This document shows, piece by piece, positions 1 to 8,771 of a DNA stretch of 30,716 bases. The stretch is taken from positions 1 through 30,716 of the forward strand of contig WFZM01000043.1 of assembly GCA_015489565.1 (NCBI GenBank). The letters are read 5' to 3'. The stretch comes from Patescibacteria group bacterium. GTDB taxonomy: Bacteria > Patescibacteriota > Minisyncoccia > Phycocordibacterales > UBA2100. The notes under the pieces were generated by a model. That model had not been told where the DNA came from and searched no databases. It saw only the letters and a program-made list of their open reading frames with translations. Numbering within the stretch: the stretch's first letter is position 1; every line of letters begins with the position of its first letter. Position numbers and translations under genes: made by a program.

Positions 1-3000
1 GCTCTGAAAGACTCCGGCAATTCAGCCGGAAGCTCCGGCCAAATCTTAAGCTCCACCGGCACAGGCACGGCTTGGACAAGCTTGAGCTCTGTAAGCTTAG
101 GCTCTATAGACCAACACTCAGATGTAGATACCAGCACAAACGCTCCAAGCAGTGGACAGGTTCTCTCTTGGAATGGGACCAATTGGGTTCCAAACTCTAT
201 ACCCAACTTGGAAACTACAACAAATATAGCCAATACAGTGACGGGTCATAAGATTGCCGATTACACTAATGAGGATGGCAATGTCCAAAATATAAATGAG
301 ACGGTTACTTCTCTTGCGCTAAATTCAAACTCTCTGGACTATACAGATGAAAATGGTAATACTACAAATATAGATCTAAGTCCCTATACTCACAATATCT
401 ATAACACGGACGGAACTCTTACAGCTTTGAGGACTTTGAACTTAAATGGTAATGATTTGATAATATCCGGGTCTGGCAATGTTGGTATAGGCACAAGTAG
501 TCCTGTAAACAAGCTGCAAGTAAACGGGAATGTACGTGCTACCAGGTTTGTTTCCGCCGATGGCACAGAAGGCTCTCCTGCGTTTCGATTTGATTCAGAT
601 TCTGACACAGGTATTTATCGTCCGGGAGTCAACCAGCTTGCCCTAAGTACAGGAGCGCAAACACGCATATTTATAGATTCTAATGGTAGAATTGGCATAG
701 GTTTGGGAACTAATAGTTTGCAGAGTTTATTACAAGTAGGGAGTGGAACCTCGGAATCTTCTGTATTCTCTGTTTCCGGGGACAGTACTTATGGGAATAT
801 AGCAACCTTCCGTGATCAAGATGGAGAAAATGTGTTTAGGGCGGCCGGTAGTTTAGCTAATGATGACCTAATCGTTACATTTGCTGATTGGGATGAGGCA
901 TACGATCGATTTTCATTTGGCTTGGACAGTTCTCAAAATGCCTTCCAATTTTATAATGGAGACTTGCGTTTACATGAAACAAGCGGAGCCATGCTAGATT
1001 ATGTAGGTTTTAAGGCTCCAATAGATGTTACAAGTAATACGGTCTGGACACTTCCTGCACAAGACGGGTCATCTGGAGATTTACTTCAAACAGATGGGTC
1101 GGGTCAGTTGTCTTGGGTGGCATCTAACTCAGTGGGCACGGATTCACAAATTCTAACATTTAACAGTGCTAATAATAATCTATCCATCAGCGGAGGAAAT
1201 ACGGTAGATTTGTCGGCTATAAGTCCTGATTGGTCCAATATTCAAAATATACCTGCAGGATTTGCTGATAATGTAGACAATGATACTACATATTCAGCCG
1301 GTACAGGTTTGTCTCTCAGCGCAAATACCTTCTCATTAAATGCCGGAATAGATTTGCTAACAGATGTTGATACAAGCACCAATGTCCCAAACAATGGTGA
1401 CCTGCTAACATGGGATGGTACTAACTGGGTCACAACATCATCTACCAATTACACAGATAATATCTACACAGCGGATGGGACTTTGGCGGGTAATAGGAAT
1501 GTGGCACTTAATGGGAACAATCTTGCATTTGACACGGATAAGTTATTTATTGATGGAACAAGTGGAAATGTGGGTATAGGTATTGTAAGCCCTAATGCAG
1601 CCCTGGATGTAAATGGTGAAGCGCGTTTTGATAATGATGCTTTTAGGCTGTGGCAGTGGAATAGTTCTAACACGGACATCGATGGATTGCTTCCTGGCTC
1701 CACCTTCGGATCCATTATTCAATCTGATGAATCCGGACACAGTGTATTTGCCCTAAGGGATAATGACATATCAGATGGATTTGCTTTCATAACGGGTGGT
1801 GGTAATTATATAACAGACAATACCTATGATACCATGGCCATGTTTATAAGGACGGATGGTAATGTCGGTATTGGTACAACAAGTCCACTATCTAAATTGG
1901 ATATAGCCGGTCGAATTGTATTAGACAGAGGACAAGGCAATGTAGCTAACGGTTCGGATATATGGTTCAATGCTCAAGGATTGATTTCGTCTGACTCCAA
2001 CTTGCTTTTCAACATAGACGCTGATAATAGTAGTAGCAATGAGTATTTCATGTGGTCATCCAACTCGGATTCTATGACAGGTGCTTCCGAGTTGATGCGC
2101 TTGACAGAAGGGTTGGGTCTTGATGTGGCAAATCACGGAGCTTTTGGAGCGAATGCTGGTTTAAATTCCTCGCAGACTCTGAGGGTTGCGGAAGATTATA
2201 ATTTGGATGCTAATACTTACCAGGTATCTGCTTCAGCAACTATTACTTCTCCTACACTTACTGCTGATCGGGTTTCTTATGCCGGGCATTTCTACTTGGT
2301 AAATAATAAGACAGAAGATGTAAGTAATGGTTATGACTCAGACGGAGTTGCTGTATATGGATTTACTCAAACCACTGGAACTAACACCTTCAGATACAAC
2401 AGAGGTGGATTTTTTGAGGCCAGAAATACCAGTAACGCGAATTCTGATTTAGGTAATCTCTATGGTGTAACTGCAATAGCCAGACAATACGCTACTGATG
2501 ATAATGCCGATTTGCCAACAATGGTGGGTCTTCAAGGGCAGGCTTTAGGCTATTCTAGCTCTAGTTCTACAGCAGGGGATGTTAGTAACGCCTATGGTTT
2601 GTACGGAACGGTTTATCCTTATAAATCGGACATAAGTACCGGTTACGGTGTTTATGGCTATACCAGTACCAACGAAGGGTTTGCCGGTAGTATTACTTCT
2701 GCCTACGGAGTACGTGGACAAGTGCGAGTCGATTCTACAGCGGGTGGAAATATCGCCCACGGGTATGGTGCGTACTTTACCACTACAAAGCGGGCCGGGG
2801 CCAATAACATGTTAGATGCTACCGGTGTATATTCAAATGTGGCAGCCGCTGATACATCTTATGCGGGGCGATTTTATGCTATAAGTTCAGATGCCAGCAC
2901 AAACTATGCCTTATTAGTTGATTCAAGCAACGCCACAACAAACAATTACGGTATTTACGGAACACGAGGTGATTGGATTCTGGATGAAGACGGAGATGGA

Positions 3001-4989
3001 AACCCTGGGGGAACCGGTCCCGGAGGTGACTTATTCCTTGGTGAAGGACAAGACATGGTTATATACCATGATGGAACAAATTCTTATATTAAAAATAATA
3101 CAGGCGATTTAATCTTAAAAGGCAATGCTAATACTAACAATTTGATTATCGATGAATTTAACATGCTTGGCTTAGGCAATCTGACCCCAAGTTACGACAT
3201 TGATGTTGATAGGACGGGGGCTAATCCTAACAGGTCGGCTAGATTGCGCCTGAGAGGGAGCTCAAGTGGTTATACGAATGCTGCTGTTATTTTGCAGGCC
3301 AGCTCAGATACTAATTATCGTGGAACTGGTATAATAATGCATGATGAAGGCGGAGATAATGAGTGGTTTGCTGGACGCCCTTATGCTGATTCTGATAAAT
3401 TCATCATAGCTAGATTAGATTCTGTGCCCAATGTGGATGAATCGGTGGCACAGAATACAAATGCTTTAATGTCAGTGCTTGCAAACGGAAACGTTGGGAT
3501 AGGAACATCTGCTGCGCCAACTGATAAATTGCATGTATCCGGTTCCTTGCGCGTAGAGGGCGCCCTTAAGGACAACCTTAACTCTGCCGGGGTTGCCGGG
3601 CAAGTTTTAACCTCTACCGGCAGCGGCTTTGAGTGGCAGAATCCTGTGTCCTGCGTGATAGGTGGAGCCAAGGTTCAGTCTAACGGTACTGTTACAAATA
3701 GCTACGGTATAATATCGTCTGTAACAAGGACAAATACCGGTCGTTATACGGTAAACTTTGCACAATCTTTAAATACAAGCGATTATTACGCACACGTTTC
3801 CAAAGAAGAAACCACATCAACCCGTGATGATGTAAATATTGATATATCAGCCTATAATACCAATAACTTAAGAGTGATTATACATGAAGGAGATAATGGT
3901 ACCAGTGCCAATGTATATCGTGACAGAGCGTTTTCTGTAACATTATTTGATGCCAACTGTACTGCATTATCACCTCTTGCAAGCTCTGATAGGCGGCTAA
4001 AGACAAATATAGAAAACATAAGTCCAAGTGAGGCTTTGGATAAGGTCCTGGGGCTTCAGGGTGTTCGTTATAATTGGGATACGGAAAAATTCCCATATAG
4101 ATACGGATTTGACGATAAAAGGGAAGTGGGTCTTATAGCGCAAGATGTGCAAGAGTTAATTCCTGAAGTAGTGGACAAAGCATCTGATGGGTATTTGACT
4201 TTGGATTATGGTAAATTGGCCGGAATATTTGTAGAGGCTATTAAGGCTATTTGGCAGAAAGTAAGCCTAAACTCTGAGGAAATAGAGGCTCTGAAGCAGA
4301 AAAATCAAGAATTGGAAGAACGTTTGAGAGAGCTCGAACAAAATCGCAGGTCTGCAAGCTCATCATACTCGGGAGGTAGTGGTGAATCTTCAGTAGATGA
4401 AGGCGAGCAAAATGAAGTGGGTGATGGGTTAGATAACGGCTCTGAAGATAACGCTGAAGGCTCAAGTTCTGACAATGACGATTCTGCAGGAGATGAAGAT
4501 AGTCCAGATGACGAAAGTTCAGGAGAAGATACAGTCGCTTCAAGTGGAGAGTACTTGGATAATACAGAGCAAGAAAATACAGATGAAAGCGAGACAAATT
4601 CCGATATCTTCAATAACAACCAGGAAAATGAAGAATCGAATGAATCTGACATGGCTGCAGACGGCACTGATGAGCCTGAAGAATCGAGTCAAGCTGGTGA
4701 TACTCAAGACCAGGACGCAGGACAAGAAAATGAGAATAACGGCGACTCTGGCTCAGAAACAGATAGTCAAGATGAGCAGGAGGGTTCAGTACAAAGTGGT
4801 AATTCTGAAAACTCGAGTGATAGTGCTTCCGGTGATATAAATGACAGCCCCGGCTCTTTTGAGGATGCTTCAGGAGAGCAAAGCGAAGAAGGGACAGAGG
4901 GATCCAGTTCAGATGGAAATACTGCCTCAGACCCGGGAGACAGTACAGGCTCTGATAGTACCAATTCCGATATAAATAGCGATTCTTAA
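1..4989 (+). CDS. Giant fibre-like surface protein with S74 intramolecular chaperone domain (5' end outside window)
   Basis: The frame is open from base 1 to the TAA at 4987, so the gene is cut by the window edge; a TTG at 82 is only an internal codon, because the preceding residues match the repeats that follow. 1662 residues are visible. Repeated motifs of the form GN(V/I)GIGT.SP..KL.V.G lie near bases 475, 1567, 1858 and 3487, and a module (DVDTSTN..GTNWV, then GTL..RN..LNGN) occurs twice, at about 118-500 and 1363-1600. A middle part (about 2550-2960) is rich in YG.YG repeats. An S74 chaperone/autoprotease domain starts at the SDRRLK motif (Ser codon 3985) and includes GLIAQDVQ, a YLTLDYGKLA stretch and EAIKAIWQK. 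A short coiled coil (4267-4350) follows. S74 domains are known from phage tail spikes and some bacterial surface proteins, where they trimerise the fibre and cut themselves off. Unusually, a 212-residue Ser/Asp/Glu/Asn-rich tail follows the domain. A surface adhesin is my inference; no anchor is visible. Confidence 0.85.
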   Translation, partial: ALKDSGNSAGSSGQILSSTGTGTAWTSLSSVSLGSIDQHSDVDTSTNAPSSGQVLSWNGTNWVPNSIPNLETTTNIANTVTGHKIADYTNEDGNVQNINETVTSLALNSNSLDYTDENGNTTNIDLSPYTHNIYNTDGTLTALRTLNLNGNDLIISGSGNVGIGTSSPVNKLQVNGNVRATRFVSADGTEGSPAFRFDSDSDTGIYRPGVNQLALSTGAQTRIFIDSNGRIGIGLGTNSLQSLLQVGSGTSESSVFSVSGDSTYGNIATFRDQDGENVFRAAGSLANDDLIVTFADWDEAYDRFSFGLDSSQNAFQFYNGDLRLHETSGAMLDYVGFKAPIDVTSNTVWTLPAQDGSSGDLLQTDGSGQLSWVASNSVGTDSQILTFNSANNNLSISGGNTVDLSAISPDWSNIQNIPAGFADNVDNDTTYSAGTGLSLSANTFSLNAGIDLLTDVDTSTNVPNNGDLLTWDGTNWVTTSSTNYTDNIYTADGTLAGNRNVALNGNNLAFDTDKLFIDGTSGNVGIGIVSPNAALDVNGEARFDNDAFRLWQWNSSNTDIDGLLPGSTFGSIIQSDESGHSVFALRDNDISDGFAFITGGGNYITDNTYDTMAMFIRTDGNVGIGTTSPLSKLDIAGRIVLDRGQGNVANGSDIWFNAQGLISSDSNLLFNIDADNSSSNEYFMWSSNSDSMTGASELMRLTEGLGLDVANHGAFGANAGLNSSQTLRVAEDYNLDANTYQVSASATITSPTLTADRVSYAGHFYLVNNKTEDVSNGYDSDGVAVYGFTQTTGTNTFRYNRGGFFEARNTSNANSDLGNLYGVTAIARQYATDDNADLPTMVGLQGQALGYSSSSSTAGDVSNAYGLYGTVYPYKSDISTGYGVYGYTSTNEGFAGSITSAYGVRGQVRVDSTAGGNIAHGYGAYFTTTKRAGANNMLDATGVYSNVAAADTSYAGRFYAISSDASTNYALLVDSSNATTNNYGIYGTRGDWILDEDGDGNPGGTGPGGDLFLGEGQDMVIYHDGTNSYIKNNTGDLILKGNANTNNLIIDEFNMLGLGNLTPSYDIDVDRTGANPNRSARLRLRGSSSGYTNAAVILQASSDTNYRGTGIIMHDEGGDNEWFAGRPYADSDKFIIARLDSVPNVDESVAQNTNALMSVLANGNVGIGTSAAPTDKLHVSGSLRVEGALKDNLNSAGVAGQVLTSTGSGFEWQNPVSCVIGGAKVQSNGTVTNSYGIISSVTRTNTGRYTVNFAQSLNTSDYYAHVSKEETTSTRDDVNIDISAYNTNNLRVIIHEGDNGTSANVYRDRAFSVTLFDANCTALSPLASSDRRLKTNIENISPSEALDKVLGLQGVRYNWDTEKFPYRYGFDDKREVGLIAQDVQELIPEVVDKASDGYLTLDYGKLAGIFVEAIKAIWQKVSLNSEEIEALKQKNQELEERLRELEQNRRSASSSYSGGSGESSVDEGEQNEVGDGLDNGSEDNAEGSSSDNDDSAGDEDSPDDESSGEDTVASSGEYLDNTEQENTDESETNSDIFNNNQENEESNESDMAADGTDEPEESSQAGDTQDQDAGQENENNGDSGSETDSQDEQEGSVQSGNSENSSDSASGDINDSPGSFEDASGEQSEEGTEGSSSDGNTASDPGDSTGSDSTNSDINSDS

Positions 4990-5039
4990 AGTTATCAAGT
5001 TTAGTTTTAATTTTTATTAAGTTATTAGAAGTAAAAAAT

Positions 5040-5897
5040 ATGTTATCAGATAAAGAAATAAAGGATTTACAAAAGCAAGCGCTACAAATACGTATTGATG
5101 TTTTAGAAATGCTGGTTGAAGCCGGTTCTGGTCATACTGCGGGTTCGCTTGGTATGGCGGATATTTTTACACTGCTGTATTTTCACACCTTAAGACATAA
5201 TCCAAAAGATCCTTTCTGGCCTGAGCGAGACAGGCTTATTCTTTCCAACGGTCACGTTGCTCCAGTGCTTTATGCCGCTATGGCTCGTGCAGGGTATATG
5301 CCCGTATCAGAGCTCAAAGAATTGCGCAAATTCGGCTCGCGTCTGCAAGGGCATCCACATAGAGAATTTTTGCCCGGGGTAGAGACCAGCTCCGGACCAC
5401 TGGGTGAAGGACTTTCGCAAGCCTTGGGTATGGCCCTGGCAGATAGGCTTGATAATGGTCACAATTCAAGCAGATTTTTCTTCTGTCTTATGGGGGACGG
5501 AGAAATAAATGAGGGTAATGTTTGGGAGGCGGCATTGCATGCAGGTAAGGAAAAACCACACAATCTTATTGCCATAATAGACAGGAACGACATACAGATA
5601 GATGGTTATACTCATGAGGTTATGCCCCTTGAGCCGCTTGCGGATAAGTGGGAAGCATTTGGATGGCATGTACAAACAGTAAACGGACATGATTTTGTTG
5701 AGCTGGAGTCTGCCATAGAAGAAGCAAAAGTAATAAACAATAAGCCATCCATGATAATAGCGCTTACAGTTCCCGGCAAGGGGGTACAAGAATTTGAACG
5801 AAATCCTTTTTGGCATGGAAGACCGCCTAAAGAAGAAGACTTAAAACGAGCAATAGAAGAATTAAAAAAACATTATGAGAAAGAATTAATAGATTAG
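5040..5897 (+). CDS. Transketolase, N-terminal (ThDP-binding) subunit
   Basis: Encodes 285 residues, the usual size of the N-terminal half of a two-gene transketolase. Transketolase moves two-carbon units between sugar phosphates in the non-oxidative pentose phosphate pathway, using thiamine diphosphate, in the cytoplasm. Visible motifs are SGHTAGSLGMADI (30-42), SNGHVAPVLYA (69-79), GHPHRE (104-109), the SSGPLGEGLS stretch (117-126) and the ThDP/metal motif GDGEINEGNVWEA (152-164), with the metal-binding Asn in DRND near 183. It opens a five-gene co-directional cluster; the C-terminal subunit starts 3 bases after its stop. The ATG at 5040 has only an A/T-rich leader and no Shine-Dalgarno sequence. 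A 1-deoxyxylulose-5-phosphate synthase is unlikely because that enzyme is normally one chain. Confidence 0.93.
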   Translation: MLSDKEIKDLQKQALQIRIDVLEMLVEAGSGHTAGSLGMADIFTLLYFHTLRHNPKDPFWPERDRLILSNGHVAPVLYAAMARAGYMPVSELKELRKFGSRLQGHPHREFLPGVETSSGPLGEGLSQALGMALADRLDNGHNSSRFFFCLMGDGEINEGNVWEAALHAGKEKPHNLIAIIDRNDIQIDGYTHEVMPLEPLADKWEAFGWHVQTVNGHDFVELESAIEEAKVINNKPSMIIALTVPGKGVQEFERNPFWHGRPPKEEDLKRAIEELKKHYEKELID

Positions 5898-5900
5898 CAT

Positions 5901-6884
5901 ATGTTAAATGGAGAATTATTTTTAGATGAGAATTTTTTCAAAGAGCCCAAGCAAGAGGCTCTAAGGATGGGCTTTGGTCAAGGTCTTCTTGAGGCGGGTA
6001 AAAAAGATGCACGTGTCGTAGCAGCTTGCGCAGATCTTACCGGAAGCACAAAAATGGATCTTTTCCGTGATGAGTTCCCGGACAGATTCTTTGAAGTTGG
6101 TATAACAGAGCAGCATATGGCAGCTTTTGCTTCCGGGCTTGCCGCTATGGGAAAGATACCTTTTGTAAGCTCTTATGCTATGTTTAGTCCTGGGCGCAAC
6201 TGGGAGCAAATAAGAACTACAGTGTGCTACAACGATGTGCCGGTGAAGATAGTCGGCTCACACGCCGGTATTTCTGTGGGTCCGGATGGGGGTACTCACC
6301 AGGCTATAGAGGACATAGCCCTTATGAGAATTTTACCTCGTATGATAGTGCTCGCCCCTATGGATTCTGTTGAGGCCAAGAAGGCAACTTTGGAGGCGGC
6401 GAAGATAGATGCACCTGTTTATATACGTCTTGCGCGTGAAAATACCCCTGTTATTAGCACTGAAAAAACTCCATTCAAAATAGGTGAGCTTTATGAGATT
6501 TGGCGTTCCGAATCTCCAAAATTGACTATTTTTGCCACCGGTACTTCTGTTTATCAAGCTCTGCGCGCGGCCAAAGAGTTGGATGACAATGGTGTCGGCA
6601 CAATAGTTGTAAGTGTTCCAAGCATAAAGCCGCTTGATAAAGAGTCTGTACTTATGTACGCGCACGAGACGGAAAAAGTCCTAACGGTTGAGAATCATCA
6701 AGCAGCCGGCGGCTTTGGCTCCGCAATAGCCGAGGTCTTGGTGGAGGAAAAACCGGTCCCCATGAAAATTATGGGCGTCAAAGATAAGTTTGGTCAGTCG
6801 GGAAAACCGGAAGAGTTATTGGAATATTATGAGCTTGATGCTCCCGCAATAGTGAGAGCTTCAGAAGAATTAATTAAAAGATAG
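5901..6884 (+). CDS. Transketolase, C-terminal (pyrimidine-binding) subunit
   Basis: Encodes 327 residues that complete the transketolase begun by the preceding gene. The GITEQHM motif (68-74) holds the conserved glutamate (E70) that activates the thiamine ring. The DLTGSTKMD stretch (45-53), SSYAMFSPGRNWEQIR (positions about 89-104) and GSHAGISVGPDGGTHQ (about 118-133) are typical of the pyrimidine-binding domain. The C-terminal third has the usual transketolase fold, ending in a VKDKFGQSG segment. It begins 3 bases after the N-subunit stop, so the two halves are probably made in equal amounts from one message. The downstream kinase starts 5 bases after its stop. Confidence 0.93.
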   Translation: MLNGELFLDENFFKEPKQEALRMGFGQGLLEAGKKDARVVAACADLTGSTKMDLFRDEFPDRFFEVGITEQHMAAFASGLAAMGKIPFVSSYAMFSPGRNWEQIRTTVCYNDVPVKIVGSHAGISVGPDGGTHQAIEDIALMRILPRMIVLAPMDSVEAKKATLEAAKIDAPVYIRLARENTPVISTEKTPFKIGELYEIWRSESPKLTIFATGTSVYQALRAAKELDDNGVGTIVVSVPSIKPLDKESVLMYAHETEKVLTVENHQAAGGFGSAIAEVLVEEKPVPMKIMGVKDKFGQSGKPEELLEYYELDAPAIVRASEELIKR

Positions 6885-6889
6885 GTCTT

Positions 6890-7882
6890 ATGAAATATAA
6901 TTTTTTGGGAATAGGAGATGTAACAACTGACGCTTTCATTGAGCTGCAGGATGTCGAAATTCTGGAAAATAAAAATCACTCAAAGGAACTCTGCTTCCGT
7001 TTTGGAGAAAAAATAGCTTATGAGAGCGTGGAAGAAGTGCCTGCCGTAGGGAATAGCGCCAACGCGTCTGTTGCAGCTTCTAGACTGGGCTTGGATTCTG
7101 CACTACTAGCGGGAGTCGGAGATGACTTTAACGGGCAGGTTTGTACATCGCACCTGCTTAAAGAAGGTGTCTCAGTGGATTACATAAAGGTACATGAAGA
7201 TTTAAAGACGAATTACCATTATGTACTTCGCTTTGGAGCGGAAAGAACCATTCTTGTAAAGCAATATCCTTATAGATACAAATTACCCAAATTTGATGAA
7301 GACCCGGATTGGTTTTATTTCTCATCTGTAGGAGAGCATGCCCTGGATTTTCATTTTGAGGTGGCGGATTTTGCAAGGGCACACAGGACCAAACTAGCCT
7401 TTCAGCCGGGTACTTTTCAAATTAAATTGGGCTACGAAAAGTTAAAAGAACTCTATGAAGTTACAGATATCTTTTTCTGTAATAAAGAAGAAGCGCAATA
7501 CATCTTAGAGACAAATGAGTCTGACATGAAAGAGCTCTTGCGCCAGATGCACAAACGAGGACCCAAGATTGCTATTATCACCGACGGACGAAACGGTTCT
7601 TTTGCATATGATGGCAAGAGATTTTATTCTGTGCCAATGTATCCGGACGTAGCGCCTCCGGTAGATAGAACCGGGGCCGGGGACGCATTCTCAAGTACCA
7701 CGGTTATATTTTTGGCAAAAGGTATGCCCATAGAAGAAGCGATGCTCCGCGGACCTATCAACTCTATGTCTGTTGTGCAATATATAGGAGCCCAAAAAGG
7801 TTTACTGGACGAGAAGGCTCTTAATGCCTATCTTGAATCCGCACCGGATGACTATAAAGTAAGTATAGAAAAAGACATATGA
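6890..7882 (+). CDS. PfkB-family carbohydrate kinase
   Basis: A 330-residue kinase of the ribokinase/PfkB family, which phosphorylates sugars or nucleosides with ATP. The N-terminal GIGDVTTDAF (7-16) and GNSANASVAASRLGL (54-68) are the substrate-binding signatures; DRTGAGDAF (259-267) is the anion-hole/catalytic motif with the base Asp at 265. The substrate cannot be read from sequence: ribose, fructose-6-phosphate, tagatose-6-phosphate and adenosine are all known in the family. Its place between transketolase and a class II aldolase, with its last codons overlapping the aldolase start (ATGA at 7879), suggests a sugar phosphate, perhaps fructose-6-phosphate. That would supply the phosphofructokinase step, which many CPR genomes appear to lack; this is inference. 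Confidence 0.85.
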   Translation: MKYNFLGIGDVTTDAFIELQDVEILENKNHSKELCFRFGEKIAYESVEEVPAVGNSANASVAASRLGLDSALLAGVGDDFNGQVCTSHLLKEGVSVDYIKVHEDLKTNYHYVLRFGAERTILVKQYPYRYKLPKFDEDPDWFYFSSVGEHALDFHFEVADFARAHRTKLAFQPGTFQIKLGYEKLKELYEVTDIFFCNKEEAQYILETNESDMKELLRQMHKRGPKIAIITDGRNGSFAYDGKRFYSVPMYPDVAPPVDRTGAGDAFSSTTVIFLAKGMPIEEAMLRGPINSMSVVQYIGAQKGLLDEKALNAYLESAPDDYKVSIEKDI

Positions 7883-8751
7883 GAGAGTTAAGAGAGGTGC
7901 TGGAAAATGCAAAGGAAAAAAGGATAGCTGTGGCTCACTTCAATATTTCGGACTCTACACAGTTTAACGCCATCACAGATGCAGTCCTTAATCTGTCCCA
8001 GCCTGTGATAGTTGGAGTCTCAGAAGGAGAAGAGGAGTTTATTGGCATGCACAATGCAGTGGCGCTTGTTAAAGCGGCGCGCAAGCAAGGTAAGGAGGTC
8101 TATCTAAATGCGGATCATCATCATAGCGTTGAAGCCTGTAAGGCGGTGATAGACGCCGGCTTTGACTCTGTTATTTTTGACGGGGTTAAATTACCACTTG
8201 AGGAAAATATTGAAAAGACTCGTGAAGTGGTGGACTACGCACGCAAAGTCGGCGCGAGTGAAGGTAGGTACATTATAGTAGAAGCCGAGCTTGGCTACAT
8301 CGGCACATCAAGTAAATTGCTTGACGAAGTGCCCGAAGACGTACTTGAATCAAGTTTGCCAAGTATAGAAGATGCAGTGAGTTTTGTTGAGCAAACAGGG
8401 GTGGACGCTCTTGCTCCGGCAGTAGGGAACCTGCACGGTATGCTAAAAAATATGCCAAATCCACGTTTACATATAGAGCTTATAGAAGAAATGCGCAAAG
8501 CGCTACCGGACACACATTTTGTATTACATGGAGGCTCAGGGATTATAGATGAAGATTTCAAAAAGGCGATTCACGCTGGAATGAATTGTGTCCATATCAA
8601 CACGGAAATCCGCAAAGCGTACAGAGCGGGCATAGAAGAAGGGCTTGCCAAAGATCCAGAGCAAATAGCACCTTACAAGTATATGAGTCAGGCACGTAAG
8701 AATGTATATCAAGTAGTCAAAGAGCGTATAAAATTATTTACAAATTTATAA
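7879..8751 (+). CDS. fba: Class II fructose/tagatose-bisphosphate aldolase family protein
   Basis: A 290-residue zinc-dependent class II aldolase, which splits or forms fructose-1,6-bisphosphate from dihydroxyacetone phosphate and glyceraldehyde-3-phosphate. NADH (77-80) supplies the catalytic Asp79 and zinc ligand His80; VEAELGYIG (134-142) carries the conserved Glu; NLHG (184-187) and LHGGSG (216-221) carry the other two zinc histidines (186, 217); NTEIRKAYR (241-249) is the phosphate-binding end. The usual LDHG is replaced by ADHHH, placing two more histidines beside the zinc ligand, so the enzyme belongs to a divergent branch and a tagatose-type substrate cannot be excluded. Its ATG overlaps the kinase stop by four bases, implying translational coupling. 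Confidence 0.88.
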   Translation: MRELREVLENAKEKRIAVAHFNISDSTQFNAITDAVLNLSQPVIVGVSEGEEEFIGMHNAVALVKAARKQGKEVYLNADHHHSVEACKAVIDAGFDSVIFDGVKLPLEENIEKTREVVDYARKVGASEGRYIIVEAELGYIGTSSKLLDEVPEDVLESSLPSIEDAVSFVEQTGVDALAPAVGNLHGMLKNMPNPRLHIELIEEMRKALPDTHFVLHGGSGIIDEDFKKAIHAGMNCVHINTEIRKAYRAGIEEGLAKDPEQIAPYKYMSQARKNVYQVVKERIKLFTNL

Positions 8752-8771
8752 GTTTTTAATTAACAAAGCCT

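Noticed and set aside
4247..4840. Long open frames on both strands across the acidic tail of the giant protein
   Set aside because: They are by-products of the Ser/Asp/Glu-rich codon pattern: no recognisable domains, no start signals, and fully inside a well supported gene.
1..4989. Prophage tail gene because of the S74 domain
   Set aside because: No other phage gene is nearby; the downstream genes are ordinary metabolism and the acidic tail is not typical of tail spikes. A phage origin in the past cannot be excluded.
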